Assembly (NCBI GenBank): GCA_004194705.1
Contig: SADC01001324.1
Span: forward strand, 310,001-374,000
Length of the DNA: 64,000 nt
DNA from: Ditylenchus dipsaci
Lineage: Eukaryota > Nematoda > Chromadorea > Rhabditida > Anguinidae
Direction of reading: 5' to 3'
The translations under genes and the position numbers were made by a program. Each line of letters starts with the position of its first letter. Within the stretch, counting starts at the first letter, position 1. Shown here in pieces: positions 33,993 to 47,500 of this stretch. Under the pieces are notes generated by a model. It did no database searches, was not told the origin of the DNA, and was given only the letters and a program-made list of their open reading frames with translations.

Positions 33993-36900
33993 GAGCACCC
34001 TTGAGCTCTTTTGACCGATTCCGTGGGGGAGTTTCTCTATATCGACACTCGACTGTAATAACAACTAAGGGCCTGTTTCTAGGTGTGTCATTAAAACGAA
34101 GTTTCACTGTACTTATTCATGTTTGAAAAGAAATTGTACACGGAGTTCCAGAAAAAAGACCCTACACTTTAAGGCGACCGATAGACCAGTTTTTATTATG
34201 AAATTTTTGTAAACAATGTGTCATTTTGTAACCCTGCTCATGCCTTAGAAAATTTCTATATAGTATTTGGTCGGGGAGGGGAGGGGGGATGGGTGGTTGT
34301 AACACTTTTTCTGAAGTTATTGTTTTACAGCCCAACTTTGCCCATTTTTGCAATTTATCGTTGATATCTCTGCGGAACCCTCAAGTACAACATCTTGGCT
34401 TTCTTTTAAGCAGAAACAGGCATACTTGAAAATGCTTCTAAAAATTTTTTCCTTACCCTCCAAATTGGTGATGGTGGATTTTAGCCTGGATTTAAGGTGG
34501 ATTTTTGTGTTCAAGCCCACTTTTCTGCCATTTTTGCTAACTAATGTCGGATATCTCTGCGGAACCCTCAAGTACAACAAAATTTGAAAAGCGGTGTAGG
34601 TAAAATGGCCTAAAAATGGCCCGGTGCCCCCCCCCCGTCAGAAATTTCTACGTACGCCACTGGCGCTACATAACAGGGTGATGATATTACAAGAGCACTG
34701 AAATTTTAATCAACTTTTCGACAACCAGTTACTTCATGAAACAATGAAAATTCCCGAATTTTAGACTTTTTTCAGCAGTTCATTTCATCAGGGCTACAAA
34801 AAACCATATTGTTTACAAAAGGTGGATAGTAAAAAGTGGTCTAGCGATACCTTTAAAATGAACGGGTTTTTTTTCTGGAGCACCGTGTGCACAAAGTGAA
34901 CTCATAAAAATCGCAAGCATTCGCAGTTCATTTGACTGGGAACAAACTTTGTTATTGGCGGGGACGTAGCCCTGGGGAAGTTAACCAGGTTTTAGTCGAC
35001 CCCAACGCACCGAAACCCAGCCCTCTATTTTTTAAAAGGAAGACTAATGAGGGATAAAATAACTTTTATTATTCAGGATTAGTATACCGATTTTTTTCAG
35101 ACAATTACTTTTGTTAATGAACAAGCAAGATGCAGGCTCATTAGGGCAGGAGTAAGATGCGGCAAATCACATTGCGACAAATCAAATTGCGGCAAAATCA
35201 GATTGCGGCAAATCAGATTGCGACAATTCAAATTGCGGCAAAATGAAATTCCGACAATTCAAATTGCGACAATTCAAATTGCGGCAAATCGTATTGCGAC
35301 AGTTCAAATTGCGGTAATCAAATTTGAAACTTCCAAGTAATGCTTAATCTGCCACCACTATGTAGTCTCAATAAGCTGCTGTCTAAACAGGCTTGTTTGT
35401 GAGATGAGATTTTGCTAGAAACCAAAAAATTAACTAGCTGTACAAAAATCAGCAAACAATCAAACAGCATAATGAGCTGTTTGACAGCAAAAGTGTCGAA
35501 TCTTGACCAGCACCATAATTGCTCTACTAAATCTACTAATTCAACATTAGAACATAGCTAACCATGTATACAACACCTAAAATAACGATCAACCCAAATA
35601 GCAGCCCATGTGACCCTCCCACTTATGCCGCAATTTGATTTTGCCGCAATTTGAATTGTCGCAATTTGATTTTGCCGCAATTTGAATTGTCGCAATTTGA
35701 ATTGTCGCAATCTGATTTGCCGCAATCTGATTTTGCCGCAATTTGAATTGTCGCAATTTGATTTTGCCGCAATTTGAATTGTCGCAATTTGAATTGTCGC
35801 AATCTGATTTGCCGCAATCTGATTTTGCCGCAATTTGATTTGTCGCAATGTGATTTGCCGCATCTTACTCCTGCCCGCTCATTAGAAGAGACATCATATA
35901 ATTTTGAACACCTTAGTAATGTGAATAAAGATAAAAACCTATTCTTGGTAGCAGCTGTTTACAATGACTTTTTTCGGAAAAATGTGGCCCTTAAAAAAGC
36001 ATGCAGCTTATTTTCGACGTTTTATTTGTCAAACTATTTTAAAAAATAAAGTTCCATCGTAAGCTATCTTTCGAATGCATGAAATTATATGTATGGAAAA
36101 TAAAGTCAACATTTTTGATATTATCTCCTGAGTTTTTCATACTTATTGGTCTTATTAGCTTATTAGCTTAATAGCTCCAAATAGCACCACAACTACACGA
36201 GAACTAAACTTGAGTTGTGATTTGCCATGGTGCTGACCATGGTGATTATGGCTTACGTCATCACCTAAACAATGATCACCTTCGAAACAACCGGGAGAAC
36301 CAAGGCATTTTTTAAGAGAAACAACAGGGAAGGGCGAGCTAAAAATGTTGCCCCCTAAAAATCAACACGGCCCATTCACAAAGAACACCTACAAATTTGT
36401 GGACAGTCCTGTTCAAAGACCCCTAAAACCAAGTGTTTGAACATTCTAACTCCAGATTCGGAATCAGCATGAAAAACTGGTCCAAAATGGGCCTTTACCA
36501 CAGTCGGCCCTCGGAGTGCTGGACTTGCTATACTATACTCCAGCCCATCTTTGGAGATAAAAAATGTTTTTGTGACAAAACATCTTTCATGATCGGGTTT
36601 TGAGGTTTTCGAAACACGTGTTTGCCAAGAAACTACGGCTTCAAAAAGAAATTTGAATAATGAATTTTAGCTACATTTTGTCAGTTTCGGAGAAATGGAA
36701 CAATAGCGTGTTCCGTAAAAAAATTCGCCTTGTTTCTACTTAGTTATTGTCTTGTATGGTATTACCCAGAATATCAGCCTGGGAGACAATAAAAAGAGCG
36801 ATTGTCAGTGATAGCTCAGGAACAGATACCTAAAACAGATGGTATCCCCACAGCTATCGAACCCAGGCTTTTAGGTCAGCGGGCTGAAAGGCCTGTCTGA

Positions 36901-37400
36901 GTGGATTAGAGGTTTCAGAGTTGCTACAGTACCTTTCGCACCTTCACTTTCGCCACAAAATGTCGACAAAAGGCACCCAAGCTTTATTGTTTACTTAAGT
37001 ACCTATTTTTCGTCGGATAACGAGCTTTCAAACAATTTTAGGTCACTTTTTCTTTCAAAGAGAAATCAAATATGTTCAAGAGCACCGTAACACCAAAGAA
37101 AAACTACTAGAACATAATTGCAAAAGGTGATTTTTTTCTCGAAAGTCCCGTGTCCCTTGTGAGCAGCTGCAAAAAAACGTAAATCAGCTGAAAAAAGAGG
37201 TTTGCCTTTTATTTAATTCAATTCTCTAAATTTTAGAGTGTACTAAAACAAAACAAAATTGAAATAAATTCTTCAACGACTAACCAATATCAAGATAGTC
37301 GTTACATATAACTTCTAAATGATATACAAATGTTTTCAGTATTTCTACAAGATATCCAATAAAAATTTTAAAGGGTATAAATATCACTATAAAGATAAAT
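33960..37400. other. Repeat-rich intergenic stretch
   Basis: Holds pogo-like ends (33960-34110), a solo hAT-like end (about 34597-34664) and the foldback element at 35144-35876. Between 36060 and 37400 there is low-complexity AT-rich DNA. 'aacaaccgggagaaccaagg' at 36290 is a variant of a word that recurs across the window. No gene is seen. Confidence 0.5.
35144..35876. mobile_element. Foldback element with ~15-base tandem-repeat arms and 8-base duplication
   Basis: Both ends carry GGGCAGGAGTAAGATGCGG in inverted orientation, flanked by GCTCATTA (35136-35143 and 35877-35884). The arms (35157-35325 and 35624-35865) are tandem runs of a degenerate unit such as ATTGCGACAATTCAA or ATTGCGGCAAAATCA. 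A unique centre of about 300 bases separates them. Open frames over the arms are repeat artefacts. Confidence 0.9.
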
Positions 37401-37411
37401 TTGTATAAAGT

Positions 37412-40400
37412 TTATATGTTGCTAGCTGTCTTCAACTGCTGCTCTTCCTGTTGGTGCTCTTCCGCCCGTTCTTCCACTGCTGCATCTCCACCCAAAGCCG
37501 TCTTCAAAGCACCAACCAATTGCTCAATAGTTCTAGGGTCGGAGTTGACACCAAAAGTTCCAATTCGCCAAATCTTGCCCATAGTGGGCCCAAACCACCG
37601 GCTATTTCTATGCCTTTGGTCATGAGCTCGCCTTGCACCTGCTTCCAGTCCACTCCTTTAGGCACCTTTACAGTGGTCAGGCAGGGCAAACGGTGTTCTG
37701 AATAAATAAATACTACAATATTTTCTTATTTGGCTAGAAAATGGCCTACAGGATTGCTGACGAACAACTCCAGACCAATGTTTTGCAGTTCCTGGTGCAA
37801 GAATTGCACATTTTCTATGTGTCTGGCAACTGAATTTTCAATACCCTCTTTGAAATCGCGGATAGGGATTCACGAAGTGCATAGACTAGAGAAATGGGTG
37901 CTGTGTGGTGGTATCTAAAATTTTTAATATTTAACTTGAGTTTTTGAAATATTCTCCGAGTATTCCCAATTTCACTGTAAATGATTTTTTTTCTCTCTTA
38001 AATATCTTATAACCTCAAAAATTCTCAAGAATATTTGGGTCGTAGCCTTTAGGCCCTTTTTTCCACTTTTGGCGTTCTGCCCTATGTTATACTTTAGCCA
38101 CATAGGCTTTATTTTAAAGCCATTTTGTGGTTCTTAAGACATTTTTTAGTCCGGCTAACGTGCGCTGGCCTACCCTGAGCCTAAGCCTAAGCCTAAGTTA
38201 AAAAAATAAGGCCTAAGTGGCTAAAATATAACATAGGGCAGAACGCCAAAAAGTGGAAAAAAAGGCCCTAACGCCTCTACGCCAATATTTTCATTCGACA
38301 ACCCTAGTTCAAACTATATTACAAACTGGTGATTTGAATTTGTGGGATGGGATTTTGGCACAAAGGTTTCATGATTAATTTAGCTTTTTTGAAATTGGCA
38401 AGAGCTATTTTTGCTAGTGAACATTTTTTCGAGTTGTTAGCATCGGCGAGTGTAATCAAAAGTGCGAAATATGGGCAACTAACCAAATTATTCATAAACA
38501 TTCATACTCACCTTCGCGCTTCATTAGTAAAGCAGCCCCAGTAATTGCCAATTTCCAAGGCATCAAAGTAGAAAGAAGGTACTCTAGACTTGCGGAACCT
38601 CATTTTAGCTCTAAAGTTAGACTTTTATTGTAATCTTAGTCGAATTAAAAAACAACTCACAAAGCTCTGTCATTGAAAGAGATGGGTGCCAGTCCAGGTG
38701 GACAGTTTAGTACTTTTGGGTGGCTGAATAGACACAGTCCACCTTAAACCAATTCATTTTTAAATATTTAACAAAATTTCATCCAAAACAGACATACCAT
38801 AAGCTCATCAGCATGGAAAGGGGCAGCTCCCAGAGAAGCCACTGTGTCCACCAACAATAGGGCACCGTTCTTGCGGCACACCTCTCCAAAACCATCTAGT
38901 GGATGCACCACTCCGGTGGAGCTCTCTCCATGGCACAGGAAAGCAACTGCTGGTTTAAAAGTTTCAACTGCCTGGAAATAATAACGGTAAGTATATTCAT
39001 GTATAATTTAAAGGAGCAGACTACTTCCTTAGGGGTTATTTGAAATTCTTTTTTTTTTGACATTTAAACAGTTTTTGAAGTAAGACTAAACAAATTTTTT
39101 TATAACATGAGTTAAATAGTGATTTTTATCACCACAAAACCTTTACAAAAAATAAAATCACCTCAGTAATCTCATGTAGTACCATTTCATGAAGTTGTAG
39201 AGAGAAGTATTTGAGCAGAGCACATTTTTCCGCAAACTCGGTCCATTAAATTTTGTTCTCTACAACTTTATGAAATGGTATCACATTAGTTGATGGCTCA
39301 ACGAAAACAAGGATCCGGAAGCTACAAACCACTGAAAATTTTTTGAAATTTCTAAAAAATATTTGATAAAAAGAGACATTGAAAATTTGACGGGTTCTAC
39401 AAATACGAAGGAAATTACTAAAATTTGTGGGGTAAATGATTTTATTTAATGGGATAAGCAGAATTTGCTCAGTCTTAGTTCAAAAAAAACAGTTTCAATG
39501 TTAAAAAAGGACAATACGGAAAAGTGCCCGCGTTTGGGAAAAAAGTGCCCGTTTTTTCGAAAATATGCCAGTTTTTTCGAAAAAGTGCCCGCTTTTTTGA
39601 AAAAGTGCCATCTTTATGTAAAAATGTCCGCTTTTTGTAAAAAAGTGCCCGCTTTTGTGAAAAAATGCCCGCTTCTGGATTAACCTGTTATATTCATTAT
39701 GCTTTATATGAGCGTAATTCTTGAAGCTGAAACTGCAGTATTTTGCAGTAAAGGGATGGTATATCATACGGTTGCTAAAATATGCAGACTCAGTCCTTGT
39801 TATAAAGGGTTTCACAGAAAAGCGGGCACATTTTCACAAAAAGCGGGCACTTTTTCACCTTTTTGACTAGAACGAAAAAACGCGGGCACTTTTTCACATA
39901 ACGCGGGCACTTTTCCGTTTTGTCCGTTAAAAAATAAGAATGTCAAATAACCCCTAAAGTAGTATTCTCCTCCTTTGAATAAAATAAAAAAACCTCAACA
40001 AAGTCCTCCATGTGAATCACCTGTCCTTCACCAACATGCAACAACTTCACATCCAGGTTCATTCTACGACCCAAGTCAGCGGCTCGCTGACCCCACACAC
40101 CGTTTTGGAGTACTAGAATGGTCTCGCCTGGTTCCAGTAGGTTCAGCATTGCACATTCCATGCCTGAAGCATGTTTAAGGTAAGTTAAGCAATCCGGCTT
40201 GTCCAAATTGGACAGCTTTACAAACTCACCAGCATGTCCAGTGCCAGAAATAGCAAAAGTCAGTGAATTTTCTGTTTGGAAGGCATATTGCAAGCCAGCC
40301 TTCACATCATCCATTATCTACAAAACAATATAAATATATTGCAATAAAGAGTTTTTAATCAACCTCCAAAAACTCAGGATGCAAATGGCCGAGGAGAGGA

Positions 40401-40903
40401 GCAGCTAGTGCTGAACGAATATCTTCAGTCATATTACTAGGTCCAGGTCCCAAAAGCAGACGGTCTGGAAAGTGCATTGGCCGCATAAGCCTGATGGGTG
40501 GGTTGATGAGGACTGGAGCTGGCACGATGTTCTCTTTGGTGTTGATCATGGTAAGTGGGGTGGCCATTGACTGAAAAATGAAAACATTTGCATGTTTTGA
40601 TAAAAGCATCACAAATATGAAACAAATGGTAATATCAGAAAAATGTATTCTCGCCAGAAAAAAACATAGAATTGGTTCAGGTAATGAAAAACAAAGCACA
40701 CTCCGAACCACAGATCAATTTATTACTTGCAAACTCACCCAATGATCTGGTGTATGGTCGTGGAAAGGACGTCTTTGCCTGTGTTGCTGCTGGTGTTTTG
40801 AGAGAAGAAAAGGGAAACTGGTAGATAATTGTGTGAGCTGAACACTGCTAGTATTGCTGCCGCTGATGGCTGCTGCCGCCGCTCTCTTTCCAACAAACTG
40901 CAT
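37412..40903 (-). CDS. AGXT: Alanine-glyoxylate / serine-pyruvate aminotransferase
   Basis: PLP enzyme that detoxifies glyoxylate. Nine exons: 40739-40903, 40364-40570, 40230-40317, 39994-40163, 38798-38971, 38661-38742, 38512-38598, 37750-37914, 37412-37697. The product is 475 residues. Key pieces are RLLLGPGPSNM, ISGTGHAGMECAMLNLLEPG, GVWGQRAADLG, FLCHGESSTGVVHPLDGFGE, LLLVDTVASLGAAPFHADEL, the PLP-lysine motif YSATQKVLNCPPG, YHHTAPISLVYALRESL, and IEIAGGLGP near the end. The first 55 residues are Ala-, Ser- and Arg-rich without acidic residues until late, like a mitochondrial presequence. The C-terminus (KTASNI) lacks a peroxisomal SKL signal. Four single bases are missing (near 38711, 37854, 37750 and 37587). 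The insect-type kynurenine transaminases of the same fold are an alternative. Confidence 0.9.
38037..38283. mobile_element. Young MITE, copy A (AGXT intron)
   Basis: Ends GGGTCGTAG and CTACGCC with long inner inverted repeats ('ggcgttctgccctatgttat' and complement). The flanks share AATATTT. It is almost identical to 54478-54720. It contains three tandem GCCTAA units. Confidence 0.85.
39509..39925. mobile_element. Foldback element with ~22-base repeat arms and 9-base duplication
   Basis: Ends GGACAATACGGAAAAGTGCC and its inverted form are flanked by a perfect 9-base duplication, GTTAAAAAA (39500-39508 and 39926-39934). Arms repeat 'aaaaagtgcccgctttt'. A diverged copy with the same centre ('taacctgttatatt', 'gaagctgaaac') lies at 46185-46470. 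It sits in an AGXT intron. Nine-base duplications are typical of MULE elements. Confidence 0.9.
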
Positions 40904-43900
40904 TTTGAGTGTGTGTGTGAACAGAGACAGATAGATAAACACTACAACCACAGACACCCCTGAGAGCCAATCAAGTGGACAGCGTAAGAAAAAGGATACT
41001 GCTCCGTGCGTATGACACAAGTTTTATCTAAAATTAAGGGTTACACAATTTTTTATTCCGCATATAATAAAAAGTTAAGTCAAATAAATGCGCGCAGATT
41101 TCAAAAATATTATATAGAGAAATAAATAAGTAAACTTCTTAAAACTGTAAAAACAGGTGGCCTATCGGTTGTAAATAGAGTATCGGTTTTACCTTTTTGC
41201 GATGTTGCGCTGCGATGTTTTTCGGCCATCCGTGGTTGCGCTGTGATACGCGCTGTCTTCAAAAGTTTGCGTACGCTGTTGCGCTGCGATGTTTTTGGCC
41301 AAAATTTGCTGCGCACGCTGCGATATTGCGCTGCGATGTATCGCAGTGCCCGATTCTCTAGTTGTAAAGTCTTTTTGTAATGTTATTAACTTAGTACTGA
41401 TTACGAAAAAACCGATGTAACCAATCACCCGATTTTTTATATCCAATACCGTACTTTGACTAACAGAAGACCTCAGCAAACTTTAAGGGTCTGTATCTCC
41501 AAACAAAAAAAGCTACTAAAAAAATACTGTACAGAGCTGTTTTTGCGTTTTCTTAACTTTTAAGAGCTACACTGATTTCGATTGTTCGATTGGGGTTAAG
41601 CAATCAAAAATTTTAAGATGAACCCCAAAATTTTCCGATTTTGATGGTTGGCAAAAAATAAGACCCCGGCAAGCTAATAAATGAAGAACTTTAAAAATAT
41701 CGATTCCGAAACTTGATTACGAAAAACCTTAGAGAGAGACTTTGTAGCCTACGAGTAATCTTGTCATTTGCTTAATCAGGTTCAACATTTTCTGACAAAC
41801 TAATAATCTAATTATCTTCGCATTAATATATTATATTAATGGATAAAAAGCAGAATAAGGGTGTGTTTTAAAAGCTTTCGCAAAAATATTGGCCAATTTT
41901 GCTAAAACCCATCTAATTCGCAAATCTCATGCAATCCCCAAAATTCCAACGATAACAAAACTTTTAAAATGAATTAAAAGGCAGAGCTCATTGCAATATA
42001 TATTCTTCCTATTGCCTCCACCCAATCGTACTATTTGAGCCGTAAAGGAGTTGTGTGTAGCAGGGGCAGCTGTTCTTGCCCATCATTCCTTTAAAAGCTA
42101 ACTAGTAGTAAAGGTGGGCGTGTGATGTGTGCTTCCTTTAGAAGAAGAAGCTGTTGGCTATTGCAATTAAAACTGCTGCTCTCTAAAGGAATTAACTGCA
42201 TTAATCAAGTGGCCAGCCAGCAATCCGTAATGGAAATGATAAAATAGTGTACAGCTGTTCCTGCCATCCCTTTAGAAGCAAGTGTGTGTGATAGCATTCC
42301 TTTAGAAGCAATAGGATTGGTTGGAAACTAGCTTTTCTTAAAATATATAATCAACTAGTAGTATTAGAATGGGGAGAAAAGCGCACACCTGTTCTTAGCT
42401 TTATTATTTGCTGGTCAAATATCTCTCCAGTAAATAAGAACTGACCAACTGACAAATGTTTTATAAACGTTTTTATAGACTTTTTGCAAATAATAACTAT
42501 TGGTTGAGACAACCATTGACAACAGCACAAATGCAAATAGTAATGGAACTATTAGATTATGCACTAATTGTTAATAGACAGCGAAATTTTGAATATCGTA
42601 TTTCCTCTAATAAGCAGGCAACCACTATTAAAACCTTATCGGCACTTGTGCACTTCGGGGCCCCTTGTTTTTTAACGAATTTTCAAATTTTGGTAAGGAA
42701 ACTTTTTAAAACTTTATTTTTAAGTGAGGTAAACGTTGAAAAACAACTTTTTTGCGTTTTTTTATTACTTAGGAGACTTAAAAACACTATTCACAGATAA
42801 AAAACAAGGGGCCTCCCGAATTGCACAAGTGCCACCCTACCACCCAAATGCAGGGTTTCCAGCTCAAATTTTTTTTAAAAAAGGACATTTTCGCAAAAAA
42901 GGAAATATTAAGAAGAATGTGCATTTTATCTAGTGCTTATCGCCATTTTGAAGCGAAAGAAAAAGATTTTGACCAAAACTTCAAAAATGAAAAAAGATTT
43001 GGGGTCCCAAAAAGGACAAATCTTTTTAAAAAGGACATATGGCAGCCCTGCCCAAATTCCATTTTCGCAGTGCTTGCAGAAAAAAATGCTACACATATTC
43101 GGCTGTCCTTTCCTTAAAAACAAACGGAAAAAATACTGAAAAGGTCGTCCTATGGATGGTTAACTGTCTTAGGCTGATTGAAAATTTTTTAAAATACAAT
43201 CATGAGCCAGCCTCCCGCTCTCTTGATGTTGGATCATGTAAAATTTTTTCTTCAAGAATTAACTGTACCACCATGAATAGTGGTACAGTTAATGTTGACA
43301 GCAACCAAGCAGAATCTAACTTGATTTATTTTTCATATGTCATGCCTTTGATGCCACATGCCACACACGTTGGAAAGAAAGCAGCATAACGACTCATTAG
43401 AAAAAATTCGGTAATTTAATTTTTGTGCAATTTAAATGAATGTTCCCATTTATATGATCTAAGAACAATAAAATACAAAATAATAAATGTAAGTGTGCAC
43501 AAACTACAAGTTAGATCGAAAAGTTACTGATAAAAGTATTTCCAACACGGAATATTCTGTGTCAGAACTAAAATCAAAAAATTATTAAACTTGAAATTAT
43601 TCACAAATAAGATGAGTTTCTGCTTGATGATTTGACCACAAAAATTAAATATTTGGTGAAATTTATATTAACTAAAAGCTACCGTTAATCATCAGTTTAA
43701 ATTGCCGCTCATTAATATTTTCAAATTCTCTTTTAAAATACATATTTTACGCTTTTCCAACAATAGTTTAAGGCAGTTGAAATATTTCTTTTGATGTTTC
43801 TAATATTAGTAAGCAAAATCGGCTTGTAAGGTGGAAGTGAAAATGTTATAAAAATGACATTTTGGATTAAAAAAATACCATTTTGTTCACTGCTTGTGAC

Positions 43901-44526
43901 CACTTTGCAGCAAATTTTTATAAAAATTTGTATTTATAAAAATGTGGAGTCCCAAAAAAGGAAAAATCCTTTTAAAAAGTACCGTTTCCAGTCCTGATTA
44001 AGTAACAAAATAACTAAAAAGAAACAGTAAATACATATTTTATGCTTTTCCCACAATACTTTAAAGGACTATGGTTTTTGCACGCAGCGGCGTGTAGAAA
44101 ATTTGAATTGGCGGGGGACAGTTCACTTTCGTCTGGCACTGTACTCTTTCCAGTTATTTCGAACAACTCGAAAGAGTATAGTTAGAGACGAAAAAGAAGT
44201 GTCCCCCGCCAATTCAAATTTCGCACATACCGCTGCGCACAAAATCCATGGTCATTTAACAAAATATTAAATATTGTACTGTTATTCTGTATTAAACAAA
44301 CCGGCTTATTTATTTTCTAATCCCCAAAAAATAGGGAACATTTTCGATTGATGCTGAAATTTTTATAAATTCAAGCAAAATTGAGTAAGGAATTAGTAAA
44401 GCTCGTAGAAGTTGAGAAAGCGCAAATAAAAGTTTTTTAAAGTATTGTTTATATTGAATCGAGGAGGCTCCTTTAATACAGAAAATACGTTATTTTAATT
44501 TTTAAAATTAATTCAGTGAAAAAATA
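40904..44526. other. Divergent intergenic region between AGXT and SPTLC1
   Basis: Both genes are transcribed away from this stretch. Nearest AGXT it is mostly single-copy. At 41195-41345 'ttgcgctgcgatgt' recurs four times. At 42000-42310 'attcctttagaagca'-like words recur. Solo MITE ends lie near 42597. An hAT-like element with CAGGGTTTCC and GGCAGCCCTG ends spans about 42850-43050. A hairpin lies at 44064-44257 (AGACTATGG-type ends). No gene is seen. Confidence 0.5.
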
Positions 44527-47500
44527 ATGGACAGCGCATGGGCTTCTATTCGAGAACAATCTCTTATGTAAGTAAAATTTGTAATTTTAAAATTTTTATG
44601 GCCTGCATTAACCAATTCCATCAGGTTTCCTGTTTCAATTATGCTGTGGAAACTGTGATTGTGGCCACTATTCTCACCCTTTTCATCATTCGTAGACAGC
44701 AGCAGAAGAGGGCCAAAAGATTAAAAAGTGATTTGCCCAAGCTTACAGAAGAGGTAAAACTAGACACACACAACAAGTGTTACGCTGCTTTCACAATGAG
44801 TCTGAGAATCAGTGCGCGACATGGCTTACTTTTGGCTGCATTCAGAAAAAAAGTTTTCTTAGTTCAGTTTTGTAGCTAAGATTTAGGGCTTCAAAATGGG
44901 CTATTGCTAATCAATATCTGAATACAAATTCCAGATATTGATTAGTAATAGCTCATTTTGAAGGCCTAAATCTTAGCTACAAAACTGAACTAAGAAAAAA
45001 AATCATAAGTCAAGAAAAAATAACAGTCAAAAGCACGCCAAGTCGCTCACTGATTCTCAGACTCATTGTGAAAGCAGCTTTATGTTGTCTCCAAAGTTCT
45101 GTTTTTTGTGAACATAAAAATATTTGTGGGAATATTACAAATTTTTATATATAGATTCCGCTTTTGATGTTTTCTATACGATCGCCCTTTTGTGATTCGA
45201 AATATCAACTAGTGATAAAATACTCAGAAAAAACTTTTTTTTTCAAAAGGATATAGATAGGGTGGCCAGATGTTCTGCTTTAGCAGGAATTTCCTGCTTT
45301 TTGGTTTTGAAATCTGCTTTTTGACAGTGAAAAAGCAGGAATTTTATAGAAATTTTATGTTCATTCCTGCTTTTTGCAGATTTTTTGTTTCAAAATCCTG
45401 CTTTTCGACATCAAAATCCTGCTTTGAAGGTTTTGCATCTGGCCACCCTGGATATAGAGCTTTTGAAACAATCAAAATTTGTATAACTTTTTACTAAGTC
45501 AGTTCAGGAAAAAGATGAGATTATTGCTAACTGGCAGGTATTAGGGATGTTATTTTTAAACATCGGTGACAACTTATATTTTAGCCAGAGCCTCTAGTGC
45601 CTGAATTACCCGACGACATGGAGCAAGAACCAAACAGTGTATTCAACTCAAGATTTGTTGATGGGTAGTTTTTTGCAATTTTTTGTAAAGTCTCTTCGTG
45701 GCAACTTTAATTTGGTACTTGTTCGGCTGTGTGCTTCCTGTGAAAAAAAAAATATTAGTGCAATTACCACTTCAAGCTTAGTTCAAGATAGTTGAAAAAA
45801 ATTAAAAATTGGCTTGAAAATTATCAGGAAGAAAAAGAGTTACCGTATTTCCTGTAATTTCCCCCCCCCTAACTTCAAGTGGTCTGGAAATCCTGTTTTG
45901 ATTTACTGTTTGAGCTGTGTAAAAAGTGCCTGAGAGGCATTTTAAAAATCTAACAAGCACTTTTTACACAGCTCAAACAGTTAATGAAAATAGGAGCTTC
46001 AGATCACTTGAAGCTTAAAAAATTGCATGTCTGTAATTACTCCTCCGGGGGAGAAATTACAGGAAATACGGTAATAAAAAATTCCAGCAGGAAAAGACAC
46101 ATTTCCGGCAGAAAAGGAGCTATTTCAGGGTTGAAAAGTATTTCAACTTTTTAAATTCGGCAAAAAGATTTTAAGTTAAAATATAGACAAATCGGAAAAA
46201 TGCCCAGTTTTAGGAAAATGTGCCCACTTCTGGATATAACCTGTTATATTTATCATGCCTTAGATGAAGCGTATTTCTTCAAGCTGAAACAGCAACAAAT
46301 AGATGCTCTATCATACGATCGCCAAAATATACCGACTTAGTCCTACATTTAGAGAATTTTCGCAAAAGCTTAGCATATTTTCGAAAAACTGGGTCCTTTT
46401 TTGACAAAGCTGAGCACATTTTCGCCTTTTTGAATAAAACACAAAAACTGGGCATTTTCACGTATTGTCTTTGAAGATTTAAGCTGAAGAATCTTAAACC
46501 CTCATAATCTTTTATAAAAATATAGCGGCTAGTCAAGAAAATGTTTTCTAGCAAAATGGGTAAAATAGTGACCATTGATGGAAAAGAGTACTTGAACCTA
46601 GCCACCTCTAACTTCCTTGGCTTTGTTGGCGATAAAAGAATCGAGGTATCAGTTATATGCATTCATGGAAAAAAATCAACTTTTCATACTCCAGGAAGTG
46701 GCAAAACAAACCATTTTTAAATATGGTGTTGGTTCCTGCGGCCCACGTGGTTTCTATGGAACTGTGGATGTGCATCTCGATTTGGAAAAAGAGTTGGCAG
46801 AGTACTTGGGTTGTGAAGAAGCAGTGTTGTACAGCTATGGTTTTGCCACCATTGCCAGTGCTATTCCTGCGTATGCCAAACGAGGCGACATCATCTATGC
46901 GGACAAAGGTAAAAGAGTGTTATCTGAAGCCCTGCTTTAGAATTTTCTGTTAGTTTTGTTTTTGTCTTGCCAATCTCATAAGTCATAAACAAAAAAAGTT
47001 GAATAATTACTGGCAAAACTTGCACTTTTTAGGTGTGAACTTTGCAATCCAGAAAGGTATGCAAGCTTCCCGGAGCAAAGTGGAATGGTTTGAACACAAT
47101 GATTTGTCGGATTTGGAAAGACTGCTCAAAGCACAGGCGGAAAAAGACAAGAAAGTAGGTTTTTAGCACACAACATTTTGATATGTCAAAACTATTATTC
47201 AGGACCCCAAGAAAGCAGCCACTATTCGTCGTTTCATAGTTGTGGAGGGGCTGTATTCCAAAACTGCAAATTTGTGTCCACTGCCCGGTCTGATGGAATT
47301 GAAATGGAAGTACAAGATTAGGGTGTTCATGGACGAGTCTTTGTCTTTTGGTGTCATTGGAAAAACTGGAAAAGGTGAGTGTATAATGAACAAAGATTTT
47401 TTTAAACGAAGGTGGCGCAAAAAAGCCTTTTGCAGCAAGTTGGACTAAAAGATTTTGGAAGTTCTTGGTCATTCTGTAGTTTTGGATAGAGATGTGCATT

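Noticed and set aside
35157..35865. Regular spaced repeats that could suggest a CRISPR array
   Set aside because: Units are adjacent, degenerate and mirrored in two arms with target duplications. There are no unique spacers, and the genome is eukaryotic.
38319..38544. Open frames on both strands between AGXT exons 6 and 7
   Set aside because: They overlap intron sequence and match no family, and exon phases exclude them from AGXT.
40904..41020. Upstream methionine for AGXT
   Set aside because: The extra residues form a hydrophobic, membrane-like stretch unlike the family, while the start at 40903 gives a plausible mitochondrial presequence.
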